Positions 11,880-23,600 of a DNA stretch of 64,000 nt are shown here, one piece after another. The notes below the pieces were generated by a model, which worked only from the letters and a program-made list of their open reading frames with translations, ran no database searches and had not been told where the DNA came from. The translations under genes were made by a program, and so were the position numbers. This DNA is from Choristoneura fumiferana (Eukaryota; Arthropoda; Insecta; Lepidoptera; Tortricidae), in the NCBI RefSeq assembly GCF_025370935.1, contig NC_133501.1:7670902-7734901 (forward strand), in the 5' to 3' direction. Every line of letters begins with the position of its first letter. The stretch's first letter is position 1.

Positions 11880-12305
11880 ACTATACCGTGGGAATATCGG
11901 GATAAAAAGTAGCGTAACTTATGTGTTATTCCAGACATACGGCTACCTACATCCAAATTTCATGCCTCTAAGCCTAGCGGTTGTTATTTCGACATTTTAT
12001 TCCTAGGTATCCCGTGGTAATATCGGGTCAAAAAGTCGTCTCTGTTGTGTTTTTCTAGACATCCAGCTTCCTACATACCAAATTTCATGACTCTTAAGCT
12101 CAGCGGTTAATATTTCAAGATTTTATCCCTATCCCGTGGGAATATCGGGGTAAAAATAGATTATGTGTTATTCCAGAGGTCCAGCTACCTACATACCAAA
12201 TTTCATGGCTCTTAAGCCCAGTGGTTGTTATTTCGAGATTTTACCCTAGGTATCCCGTGGGAATATCGGGTCAAAAGTCGCTTATGTGTTATTTCAGACG
12301 TCTAG
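11880..12305. repeat. Dispersed repeat, CCCGTGGGAATATCGGG family, three copies
   Basis: Three successive units of roughly 110-130 bp with 'ATCCCGTGGKAATATCGGGT', 'TTATTCCAGA' and 'TACATACCAAATTTCATGRC'. The run is cut by the N gap on its right. Confidence 0.7.
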
Positions 12306-12338
12306 NNNNNNNNNNNNNNNNNNNNNNNNNNNNNNNNN
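12306..12338. other. Assembly gap (33 N)
   Basis: Thirty-three unresolved bases at the end of a run of repeat units, presumably a sized gap left by collapsed repeat reads. Confidence 0.98.
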
Positions 12339-12473
12339 CCTTGCCCGCCCGCTGTACCGACATGATTGCGGCCTGGCAAACACGGTCACCATTGACACTA
12401 GAACTTGTTTGATAAACACCGAAAGTTTAAAAGCTTTGGACAATGCGGAAAAGAATAATATCCCACTTCGCTA
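12339..12473 (+). CDS. Possible orphan 3' coding fragment
   Basis: Immediately right of the N gap, one plus-strand frame stays open for about 44 codons and ends in a stop at 12471-12473. It contains the stretch RHDCGLANTVTID and then TESLKALDNAEKNN. The composition looks protein-like, and 'HDC..ANT' loosely recalls the NHSCxPN segment of SET/SMYD proteins, but this is a weak resemblance. No start or splice acceptor is visible because of the gap. It could be chance. Confidence 0.2.
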
Positions 12474-15400
12474 AGCGCGACTTATAACTTAATTATCAAC
12501 GTTATTCGCTAGTTAATCACTAATCAGTCTCAGTCCAAATTGAGATACAAGCACTAATACATATTTATTTTTGTCTTTACTGTCCGTTTTGTCCACTTAT
12601 ATTCCGAACACAGCTACTGCTGTCTACACCTTTTAATAAGACACCATTCACACATAAAAGTTATCAAAAACCGGTACAATTTTGATTATTTGCTACAGTT
12701 GCAAGAGCGATAACTGATTTTAGACTTCAAAATGCATATGCACCGATAAAGCAACGAAACTAGAGTGGCGTCGTAAATGATAATACGGGAATTATATACG
12801 CATAATGTTTAATTATGGTCATGATATCAGAGTACGAAGTATCGCGTTGATGACCAGGGATTAGACTCCGGACACATTTATGCAATTGCAACGGCTTAGG
12901 ATCGTAAAAATAGCATTTTCTCTAAAGGTGCACTTGTTTATAAGGATCGCATTCTCGGAAAGCGCACTATATCCAAAAGGTACACTTTTCAATTGAGCCC
13001 AAATGGGCCAAGTCGAAAACGTGTACATTTTAGAAAGGAGTAGGTACTTTTCGGGAAGATGGGAAGATGCACTTATCGGGCAAATAGATGTTTGATAAAG
13101 TGTACAATTCGAGCCAATGCCCTAATCGGGAAAGCGTACTTTTTGGAAGTTGTACCTACATAAGGTCGACCAAGAAAGTGCTCTACCAATAATGACAGTT
13201 CCTACTTCAGAAATAAAACAAAAAGACTGATTTTCATATGGACTTGTGAGTGATAGGCTTTGACGTTTCATGCGCTACAAATGAGAAATGACATTAAACA
13301 TCTTGCCATTGTTTGACGAGCAGTGTCATTGACAGATGTTTTGTCCCTCTCTCATGTCATGAGTCTTTCTTCAGTATTTATTACCGTGATCTCTCATCAC
13401 TATTTTTATTTACTTAATACAAAATTGATGTGACTTTTTCAATCGTGAAGTAGCGAGCAAACTTTTCTTTAGCAACGCCCAATACCCAGACTGTCCCCTT
13501 CAACAAGATCAATCAATTTGCGACTCGGGAACGTTGCCGCCTGCCAATAATTGAGATGATTGATCTTTATTGCCTTCTATTAATACGCTATAAAGCTTTT
13601 ACGTTACGTAAAAATTACGTAACTTGATTGGAGCTGTCAGAGATTTCCACGAGAGATGTGGGATGTATGTACGTAGCTCAAATGTAAGCTAAGCAAAGAA
13701 AAAAAAACTCAAAAATTAGGATACAATTTTTTTCCTATTGTATTTTATGTAGTGAACAAAAAAGTGGTATTGCTTCTCCTGTTTCAATTGTTTTAAAACC
13801 TTGTAGAAAACTAGTACAAGACTGATCTAGTACTTTAGAAGGCATTTTCTAGAAATTATCTATCACGGGAAAACATCTCCAGAGAAAAAGGGAAAGTTTT
13901 AATTAAGAGACAGAGTTGTTATGTTATGTTACACAGTGTTCTTGATCTCCGATAACTTCGATAAACGGTTCAGTTCATTGATAGAAGCTACCTACATGAT
14001 AATGATAATTAACTTTTTGACAGGATTGAAAAAAAAATTTTTGGTTAATTTTTTTTAGACGGGATATCTTATGTAAAATTCACAAACTTTAGGGTGACAT
14101 TGACGTGATACATAAGAAAGACTAAAAAAAACTTAAGTACTTTTTTTAGCCTTCTTTAGCAAAATGTGTGATTTAAAAACACTTTTACGACCTTTTTAAT
14201 CTGAATTTTAGGTAATCTTTTAAACAGTAGGAGTTAGACCACTAGCAAGGTATAGCGTATCAAGAGAATTACGTTGGACCTGTTGACATACATTAACGAT
14301 CCAATGCAGCTACATTAACAGAAGCAAACCTTGTTTGATAACAAAATGGGTTTTGAGGCCCTACATAAATGCATATCGTAGTGTAAAGGTGCGACCAAAT
14401 CGCTGCTTAAGAGCGCGCAAACATTTTGTCCCAACTCGTCACTGGCGCGATCTCCTTCCCGCGGCCCGTGTTTCGCCCGCACACTACAACGCTTTGCTGT
14501 GTGCGTACGATGCGTGCGTTGCCGAAACATTAAACACATCTTGATCGTTGTACATTTTCCGTCGTAGTAAAATTAAGAAAAAAAATTGTTGCGATTTAAA
14601 TATTTTTATTCTTTAACATAATAATTTATTTTATTACTTACAAGCTTTTTACTTATCTTGCCCTGTTAGTATGTTAGTTATTAGTAGGTATGGATAAAAT
14701 TTTGGAAGCTAAACTTGACTAAATATGCGTTTTCAGATTAAGTTAAAATTTTACATACGTGTGTAAATCAAATGACAATGCAGTATATTATTATGATTTA
14801 TGAAGCCTGATCTGATGATGGAGCTGGAAGGTGGCCGTAGGAACTCTGTAATAAATTATATAACCACATCGACTTTGGACTCGTTTGATTCGTCTTGACA
14901 AGTACTTTGGCCCTAGATGGCAACAACGTATAAAAATTACAGTCAGTAAAAAAGCTGGCAATAAAAATTTAATTTTTCAGTGCGCGCAAAATATTTAGTT
15001 TCAATGTTTCTCACGCATATGATGGTATACCTACTGTGTGAGGGCACGTAATACTTAGTAAATAAATGAATATTTCATCATCATTGCTCATAATTATTTT
15101 CATCTAATACATTTAAACGAGCAATTCCGAAATCCCCGATATATAATATATATATATATTTCGGCGATAATGTGTGTATATAAAATATTGTATGTATGTA
15201 TGTCACGGTACGGTATTGATCCTGAGCGTAACGAAGGACTCCAGATTTAACTCCCGAGCGCAGCGAGGGTGTCGTGCGTTAACTGCCGAGCGAAGCGAGG
15301 GTTTTAAGATGGGAGTCCTTAGATCAGATGGAGTCGACTTCTCTGGGAGTAGATTATTAACAATGCGTAAGGCGTCTAATTTAATGGACTACGGAGTCCA

Positions 15401-16416
15401 ATGAAATTTAGTAACAGGAATTTCATTAGCTATCGTATATGTTCGGAGACAGTCTATCAAAACTGAGTAGTATCCTGGAAGTTTAATAAAAATAATCTTC
15501 ATTTTATATGATTTTACTTGGTACGTACCTAATAAAATACTGTGCAAACTAGACAAAAATTGTGGCAAATCTAATTTTTTTAAAGTTGAAAATGCATCAT
15601 ACATTTTACATATTGGGACTTATAGAAATCTCATGATTAGGTATATTCGACATTTCAGTCTGTTCTATTTTCCGTCTGAAAACAAATGCAATCTTAAAAT
15701 CAAGAAAGTAATGTTATCATAAATCCAAATTGAATTAAATTTAACACAAAAACGTATTTATAATTGATCCTGAATGTACAGTAATGCGAATTAGTATTGA
15801 TAAATAACCTTTTAATGTAGTATAGTACCTGATAAAAAAAATGCTATCTTAAAAACCAAAAACAGTAATTTCACAGTAACCTTAATTCCGATTTGGAGTG
15901 AATTTAACAAAAAAAAAATTATGGAACTAGATTTCTATCTTGGATTTACAGTAATGGTAATTAATAATGATGAATAACCTTTTCTAAGCAGCTCATACTG
16001 TGTAACAGTACTGTGTTTTTTCATCCCAAATGATTTTAGTTTATTGCCCATATCTAAGAATATAAGATTTTACTGTACAACAAGATTTTATTTACTTTTA
16101 TATCATACTCATATCATACTAACAAACATACTAACAGGGCAAGTTAAAATAAAAGCTTTAATAACTTTATTTAACTTACATTTTATTTTTTTAATACAAT
16201 ATTTTTTTGCTGATTGTACCTTTGTCCCTGGTTGCCACCTAGGACTCGTCAAGACAAATCTAATGAGTCCAAACTCGATGGGTTATGTCGTTTTATTACA
16301 GAGTTCTTGTGGTTACTTCCAGCTCCATCATCAGATCAGCTTCATGTCATAATAATATATTACATTGTCATTTATTCACACAAGCACGCAAAGTTTCATC
16401 TCAATCAAAAATCGGG
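12474..16416. other. AT-rich DNA, no supported gene
   Basis: Near 12950-13190 there is a loose repetition of 'GTACACTTTT' and 'ATCGGGAAAGCGTAC' motifs. At 14690-14800 and 14930-15160 there are fragments of a repeat also present at 22080-22460 ('CAGTCAGTAAAAAAGCTGGC', 'AAACGAGCAATTC', 'ATATATATATTTCGG'). At 14380-14540 a GC-richer patch holds short frames on both strands without a recognisable product. Confidence 0.4.
15205..15310. repeat. Cluster of GAGCGNARCGARGG motifs
   Basis: Three motifs in about 90 bp: 'CTGAGCGTAACGAAGGACT', 'CCGAGCGCAGCGAGGGTG' and 'CCGAGCGAAGCGAGGGTT'. A second cluster is at 19546-19635, and single copies are at 35933 (+) and 53742 (-). The meaning is unknown. Confidence 0.7.
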
Positions 16417-16524
16417 NNNNNNNNNNNNNNNNNNNNNNNNNNNNNNNNNNNNNNNNNNNNNNNNNNNNNNNNNNNNNNNNNNNNNNNNNNNNNNNNNNNN
16501 NNNNNNNNNNNNNNNNNNNNNNNN
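16417..16524. other. Assembly gap (108 N)
   Basis: Unresolved bases directly left of a short patch rich in 'GCGAAACGA' and 'GCGTAACGA' motifs (16525-16645), suggesting that a tandem repeat was not assembled. The frames crossing the gap are artefacts. Confidence 0.97.
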
Positions 16525-16843
16525 GGCGAAACGAATAATAGGCGTAACGAGATTAATACCAAAACGTTGCTCAGCCAAAAAAAAACTGCCAATAGTTGTC
16601 TGCGAAACGAAAATCTGCGTAATGAAACTCGGCGAAACGAACAGGTCACCACATACCATATGTTTATGGTTTATGTTTTTTGAGTAAGTATCTTAAATGT
16701 CCGGTCCGTAGGATGCCGTAATATCATATTATTAATAATACGAATATAAATAACAGCCTGTTATTTTACCTTTGATGGACAAATAAAATTTTGAATATAA
16801 CGTTTTAATCGTGATTTTCACTATAACTCAATACCATCAAACA

Positions 16844-16983
16844 GGACTTATCATGCTAACACACACGTGTATATTTACCTCGACTCAAACACAAGTTTGT
16901 CAGTCAACTCGTGACCACGGCCACTGTAATGTTGCCAAAACGTCGAGATAAATATTACTCGTGTGTGCTAGCGTGATAAGTCC
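16844..16983. mobile_element. MITE-like element with GGACTTATCA ends
   Basis: About 140 bp with left end GGACTTATCATGCTAACACA and right end TGTGCTAGCGTGATAAGTCC, an imperfect but obvious inverted repeat. Inner arms also pair ('GTATATTTACCTCGAC' with 'GTCGAGATAAATATTAC'). Non-coding. Confidence 0.7.
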
Positions 16984-17224
16984 CGTTGTATTTTGACTTT
17001 TAAGTTAATAAGTTTACAGTTTTAAAACAAAACTTTCGTCCATATGAAATAGGGAGGAAGTGAATACATTGGAAAAATATTTATTTTCGCCGAAATCTTT
17101 AAGGAATTCTTACTTAAAATAATATATTCTAAAAATTTCAAAACTTTCTCCGCTGTAGGTTTTATTGTGAAAATTCCATTCAACTGAAAATTCCCAGCCT
17201 CGACTACAAGGAAATTCTTTTAGT

Positions 17225-17483
17225 TTATTCCATAACAATTGAATGAAAATTAATAATTTTGTCTGATAGAAAACTTCTTCATGTATAAGTTAATGTGTCT
17301 ACTCCTATAAATATTCGGTACAGACTTTTATTGACTTTAAAAACCGGTTATAAACATTAATTTGTTTTTAAATAATATAAAAGTCTATCACGAACAATTA
17401 TTGGAGTAGACACATTAACTTATATATTAAGAACAGTTCTATCAGACCAGATTTTTAATTTTCATTCAATTTTTAAGGAATAA
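17225..17483. mobile_element. Long inverted-repeat element
   Basis: Inverted arms of roughly 80 bp: left arm 'TTATTCC...ATTGAATGAAAATTAAT...AAGTTAATGTGTCTACTCC', right arm 'GGAGTAGACACATTAACTT...AATTTTCATTCAAT...GGAATAA'. The loop is AT-rich and non-coding. It lies about 90 bp upstream of the first P1 exon seen. Confidence 0.7.
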
Positions 17484-17571
17484 TCGAGAAAAACTAACAA
17501 TAATGCAACATTGCCAGCTCAGCAGGTATAATACTCTCTCTCTCTTAATATTACTGTATTGTTGGTGTCAG

Positions 17572-17665
17572 TGCGTGCGCGCAGTGCGGGGAGGCGTTCA
17601 CTAGCGAGCAGCAGCTGGCGGCGCACCGCGCGAATCATGCCACCAACACCTACAAGTGCGACGAC
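17572..17665 (+). CDS. P1 exon equivalent to P2 exon 10
   Basis: Acceptor GGTGTCAG, donor GAC|GTAAGT. It encodes a full finger (CAQCGEAFTSEQQLAAHRANH) followed by YKCDD, the beginning of the next finger. The first base completes a codon from an unseen upstream exon. Confidence 0.85.
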
Positions 17666-20600
17666 GTAAGTCACTTCTTTTATAACCGACGTAAGTCACT
17701 CCTTTTATAACCGACGTAAGTCACTCCTTTTATAACCGACGTAAGTCACTCCTTTTATAACCGACGTAAGTCACTCCTTTTATAACCGACGTAAGTCACT
17801 CCTTTTATAACCGACGTAAGTCACTCCTTTTATAACCGACGTAAGTCACTCCCTTTTATAACCGACGTAAGTCACTCCTTTTATAACCGACGTAAGTCAC
17901 TCCTTTATAACCGACGTAAGTCACTCCTTCTATAACCGACGTAAGTCACTCCTTTTATAACCGACGTAAGTCACTCCTTTTATAACCGACGTAAGTCACT
18001 CCTTTTATAACCGACGTAAGTCACTCCTTTTATAACCGACGTAAGTCACTCCTTTTATAACCGACGTAATCACTCCTTTTATAACCGACGTAAGTCACTC
18101 CTTTTATAACCGACGTAAGTCACTCCTTTTATAACCGACGGAAGTCACTCCTATTATAACCGACGTAAGTCACTCTTTTTATACGGTGTTTGGCTATTTT
18201 TAGTAACAACTACAAAGCTGTAATTTGGCATGAATATACATATCAGTCACGCCAACAAAGTGGTAAAATAAAAACAACAAAAACAACATTTTTATAGGGT
18301 ACCTCACATAGACGTAAAGTGGGGGTGATTTTTTTTCTTGGCTAACCCTATAGTGTGGGGTGTCATTGGATAGGTCTTTTAATCATTGTAGGGTTGCCTA
18401 AACGATTTTTCGATTTAGTGATCTGTTTGCGAAATATTCAACTTTAAAGTGCAAATTTTCATTAAAGTCGAGCGTCTTCCCCCCTCTAAAATCTAAACTG
18501 TTTGGTGGAAAAATTAGAAAAAAAATCAGAATGGTAGTAAGTATATCTTTACAAGGAAAATTACAACGGCTAAGATTGCTTGAGAATTAGTACTTAGTAG
18601 TTCAAAAGTAAATAGCAGCCTCAGGTATAAAAGTAAAATAAAGAGTAAATATACGTAAACTTAGAAGATTACGTTCACGATACGAAATCCTTAGAAAAAT
18701 AGTACTTATTTTTTTTGTAATGGCTACGGAACTCTATCTTGGGCGTGTCCGACACGCTCTTGACCGGTTTTTTATGTTTTATAAATTAATATCAGTAATT
18801 TTCATAGCAATACGTGTGACAACGGGGGAGGGGATGCTAAAATGGTCAAAATTCCACATCTTCACACATCTTTGGTGGAAGCTCAACGCAGCCTTAAACG
18901 AAGTGATGCTAAACCCTGGCACTTGGCCATTTATTTCAGTGCAACCAGCCGTTTGCCAGCAAGTGTTCGCTCAGCACGCATATAGACCGCGTGCACCTCA
19001 AGATAAAGCCGCGGTACAAGCTTATATACAAGTACAGTGCGACGCGCCGCGCCAAGCTGGACGAGTACATGTGCGAAACCTGCGGGAAGGGGTATACGGT
19101 AAGACCACAGACATACAAACACAATGTGGGTGGGATGAGTATCTGTGACAGATTAGTTTTTTTTTTTTTATAGAGAGTGCCCTGTAACAGGAGCAAACTG
19201 TACGGTCTTACCACCGTACATTTTTATTATGCTTACTTGCGACCTACTTTGGGTCACGCGGCAACAAGTAACTTAATACGAGTGTTATTAAAATACACTC
19301 GAGTGCGTAACTAACTGTCGTACAACAAACATCAAGAGAAAGAAACAGCTAACTTTTATCATTATATCTTTAACTTAATAAACTATCTTACTTCAAATCA
19401 AGATATCTTTCTCCGCGCTCCTGAAACCTGCATCTAACTACAACTGCAAGTGTACAGGACTACTAAACTGTACACAAACAATTAATAGTTATTTGTGTCA
19501 CAAGGGAGCAAAATGGTGTATTTACGGCGAGGGCGTACATTGAATCCAGAATGTAGCGAAGGATTCTGCAATAGAATCCTGAGCGTAGCGGGGGATTCTA
19601 AAGTAGAATCCTGAGCGTAATGAGGGATTCAAGTGTTAACGCCCAAGATGAAAATAATTTTGCTCCCGAGTGGCTCATACAACTTTCCACACCGAGCATT
19701 AAGAAACATGAAAAAAAAAACTAGATATTATTAAAGAACAACCAGCATAGAAAATGGCATAGCTTTACAATTATCAATTTCAAAAAAATGCCATTTGCAA
19801 TAAAACACTTAGAAAAGCCTTGCACAGAAAAGTTGCACTTTGCTCCCTCTCGTCAGGGAGGAAAAGTTACTTTTCTGAAGGAGAGGTGTGAAAAATATAT
19901 ATCGTACTCGTCAAACTGAACGACTTTAGTACAGCAACTTTTAAAAATAATTAGTTAAATGACATTGTAACGGATAACTCACGTCTTAAACCGAGTTTAG
20001 CTCGACATGTTTCGGGCTATTTCGTAGCCCTTCTTCTCGGGAGCACGCGACTCGGCGGCTGCCGCAACACGCACACTACGCGCCACTCACATGTCGAGCT
20101 AAACTCGGTTTAAGACGTGAGTTATCCGTTACAATGTCATTTAATATGAGTGAGTCTCACGGTAGTTTCATGTTCAATAATCAGTTACTCTATTTATATT
20201 ACAATATTATTATACCTATTACAGGTGGTAGGACCTTGTGCAAGGTCCGCCCAGATTGCTACCACCATCTTGCTCGCTAATCCTGCCGTGAAGCAGCAGT
20301 GCTTGCACTGTTGTGTTTCGGCGTGGAGAGTAAGACAGCCGGTGAAATTACTCGCACTTGAGGTATCCCATCTTAGGCCTCTAGGTTGGCAACGCATCTG
20401 CAATGCCCCTGGTGTTGCAGATGTTTATGGGCGGTGGTGATCGCTTACCATCAGGAGAGCCACTTGCTCGTTTGCGATCCAGTCGAATAAAAAAAAATTA
20501 CAATAAAATTCCAAAAAATGTAATTGATCAAACAGATACAAAATGTTAAAATATTGTCAAGAATACATTAATATCTAAGGCGTATTATTTAGTCTGTCAA

Positions 20601-23600
20601 AAAAGAGAAGAAATTAAAAAGTGGCAACACTGTACTGTCATCCCTTTCAAACCCTGTCAAACCAAAAAGGGAGGACACTACAGTGTTGCCACTTTTTAAT
20701 TTCTTCTCTTTTTTGACAGACTATAAAATTATCATGGACAGGGATATTTGAAAATTAATCCGAGCCGCATAGGCGATCACTAATTCCGAATAGCGAATAC
20801 TCTGTGTGAAAAATATAGTTGTGCTAAATACTTGTAATCTTTGAACAAAATTGTAAGGGGCTGTTTTACCATCCATTGATTAGTGTTAACTGACGGTTAG
20901 GTGTGATGCCGTCTCTATTTGTTTTGTTCGAATAGACGGAGACGGCATCACATGTAACCGTCGGTCAACGCTAATCAATGTATGGTGAAACAGCCCCTAA
21001 ATCTGTTAAAAAAAATATATACGTCGTTTTCAGCATAGAAAAAAAAATCTGATTGTAATTTGAATTTATAGTGTTTTTTTTAATGTATATCTATATTCTA
21101 TATCAGTTTCTTTCCGATTTTTTTTCTCTATGCAAGCAATTATGGCGCTGGTCAGTTAGGTTATCAAAAAATTGAAATAATGATTAAAATTAGTTATACA
21201 TTGGCAGAGCTTCGCGAATCTGAAGACCCATCAGCTGCGGCACACAGGCGAGCGGCCGTTCAAATGCGCGCAATGCCCCAAGAGCTTCCTCACCGCCGCG
21301 CAGGCCAAGGTATATAGGCGTCAACAGCGGTAACGGCAACGTCAAACTCTACTCATCCACGAATTGCTTTTTCCGGGCCGCGGCAATAATGTACTATTAA
21401 TTTTAGTCAGATACAGATTGCAGTAGCATCATGATTGGTGTATTTTGTATTTTCGATATGGTTTTACGGATGACCGTAAAAGTAACAAATTTGGAGTTGA
21501 AATAAAAAATACAAAAATACTCCTAATAACCAATCATAGCTTGATTGCTTAGTAGCGACATCTGTTGTCTGGGTTAGCGGTTAGTTCCGAAACGGTGTTA
21601 CGTCGATGAGAGCGAAACATAGATGTCGCTAGTGCTGCTGCTTAAGTTTTTTTTTTCGTGTCTGTACTCCTGTCCAGTAGTAGTATAGGAGTATGGCACG
21701 CAGCATAGAATGCTGAGGACCTGGGTTCGATTCCCAGCGCTGGTCTCTTTTTCTGGTTTTTCTGTCCATGTCTCTGTTTGTATTTTCGATGCAGTTCATC
21801 GACGCTATGCTATGCTATGTGTGTGGCTTATTTCAGACGTCCAGTTATCTACATATAAATTTACATCCAAGTCCGTTTATCCTAAATTGCATTATGAACG
21901 GATCCCGCGGGAATATTGGAATACAAAGTAGGCTATGTGTTATTCCAGATACCCAGCTATCGTCATCTAAATTGTATGCATATCCGTCCAGCCGTTTTAG
22001 CGTGAATAAGCAACAAACATACAGACAGACATTCAAATTTTTCACAAGCTTTTCTTTAGCTTGTCCTGTTTATTTATTTATTTGTTTGGATCAAAATCTT
22101 GGAAACTAAATTTGACCCACTTCCAGCGGTCTGATAGACTTTAAATTTGGGATACTTATGTAAATTTGGAGACAATACAATAATCTCATAGTGACATCTT
22201 GGTGGTCCTGCCAGGATGGTCTCCGCAGGATAGAAATCCACAATGGTTTATTTATAGTACCGACTTGGAATTTGGTATGGATATGCAGTTTAGATGACAA
22301 TGCAAGTACAGTCAGCAAAAAAGCTTGCATTAAAAATGAAATTTTTAACAGAAACTTATTATAATCTAATATCTTTAAACGAGCAATTCTTGTATATATA
22401 TATTTCGGGGATCTCGAAAACGGCTCCAACGATTTCGATTTAATTTGGTATGTCCCCTACATTCGGGGATGAAAAATCGATCCAACTTACCTCTGGGAAA
22501 AGGATTGTATCGAGTTTTAGTCCGAGCAGAGCTCGGTCGCCCAGGTACTACTCGTAATATTAGTAGGATTCAAATAAAGGATTGATTGATTGTTGCGTAT
22601 GCGCAGGGCCACTCGGAGCGCGTGCACGCGGCCGTCAAGAAGTACCAGTGCGCGCAGTGCCCCAAGACCTTCCTCGACAAGAGTTCCGTCTACAAACACA
22701 AAGTGGTGAGCATTGCCGTATCTATAGTAGATTGTAACAACAAGAGCATAAAACAAGCCATTTTACCCAAGACGTTCATATAGCTACCCGAGCCGGTACG
22801 GCGAGGGTGGATAGATACGTCGAGGGGAAAATGGGTTTAAAGGTAGACTTCCGAGTAGAGCGGCTCCGGCGTCACTAACGCAGCGACAGTAACGCGGCGA
22901 TAGAGCGATGCAGTACGGATACGTATGAACTAACGTTCGAACGCAGCGTCACTGTCGCCGCGCAATCACTGGAATCGCACGTGGTTTTGAGGTTATTTTG
23001 CATGGAATAACAAACAACAAACTGACACGGGAGTCGCGCTGCTCGGAAGCCAATCTGCGTCAGAGCCGCTGCGACACTGACGCAGCGGCCGTTGCGATAG
23101 AGCTGCTCTAGTCGGAAGTCTACCTTAATGCTCGAGTTTTACACTCTGCTTTTCACTTCGATGTCGAGGAAATGAAATAGAAACAGTGGAAACAATTGTT
23201 CACTTACTATGTACCTTTTATTGTTCACGCATTACTATTATAATTGTACATTTTAAGTTTTATTGATCAAATTTGATTGATTTTTAGTTTTATGTAAATT
23301 AAAAATTATTTAATAAAATATGTAGATACTTCTTCGTTTATGTCTCTTTACACCTGATTGCCTTGGTCTTAGACGAAGATTTTACTTTATGCACTAGAGC
23401 ATAAAAAGTCATTTTATGTCGCCTAAATCCAGCATAAACACGAACTTTACGAGCATGAGAAGTGAAAAGATTATTTATCAGAGGGGGCCTGGCCTGTGTT
23501 TTACTTGAAGATATCAGTATTATATAATTTTAATCGGTAGCCCAACATCCTGGGGTGACAAGACCATACTGGGGTGGGCACGGACCACCCGGCCCCCTCT

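Noticed and set aside
16401..16687. Four ORFs crossing the 108-N gap
   Set aside because: Their length is due to the unresolved bases.
17666..18183. Regular short repeats suggesting a CRISPR array
   Set aside because: Units are contiguous with no unique spacers, and the DNA is eukaryotic. It is a minisatellite.
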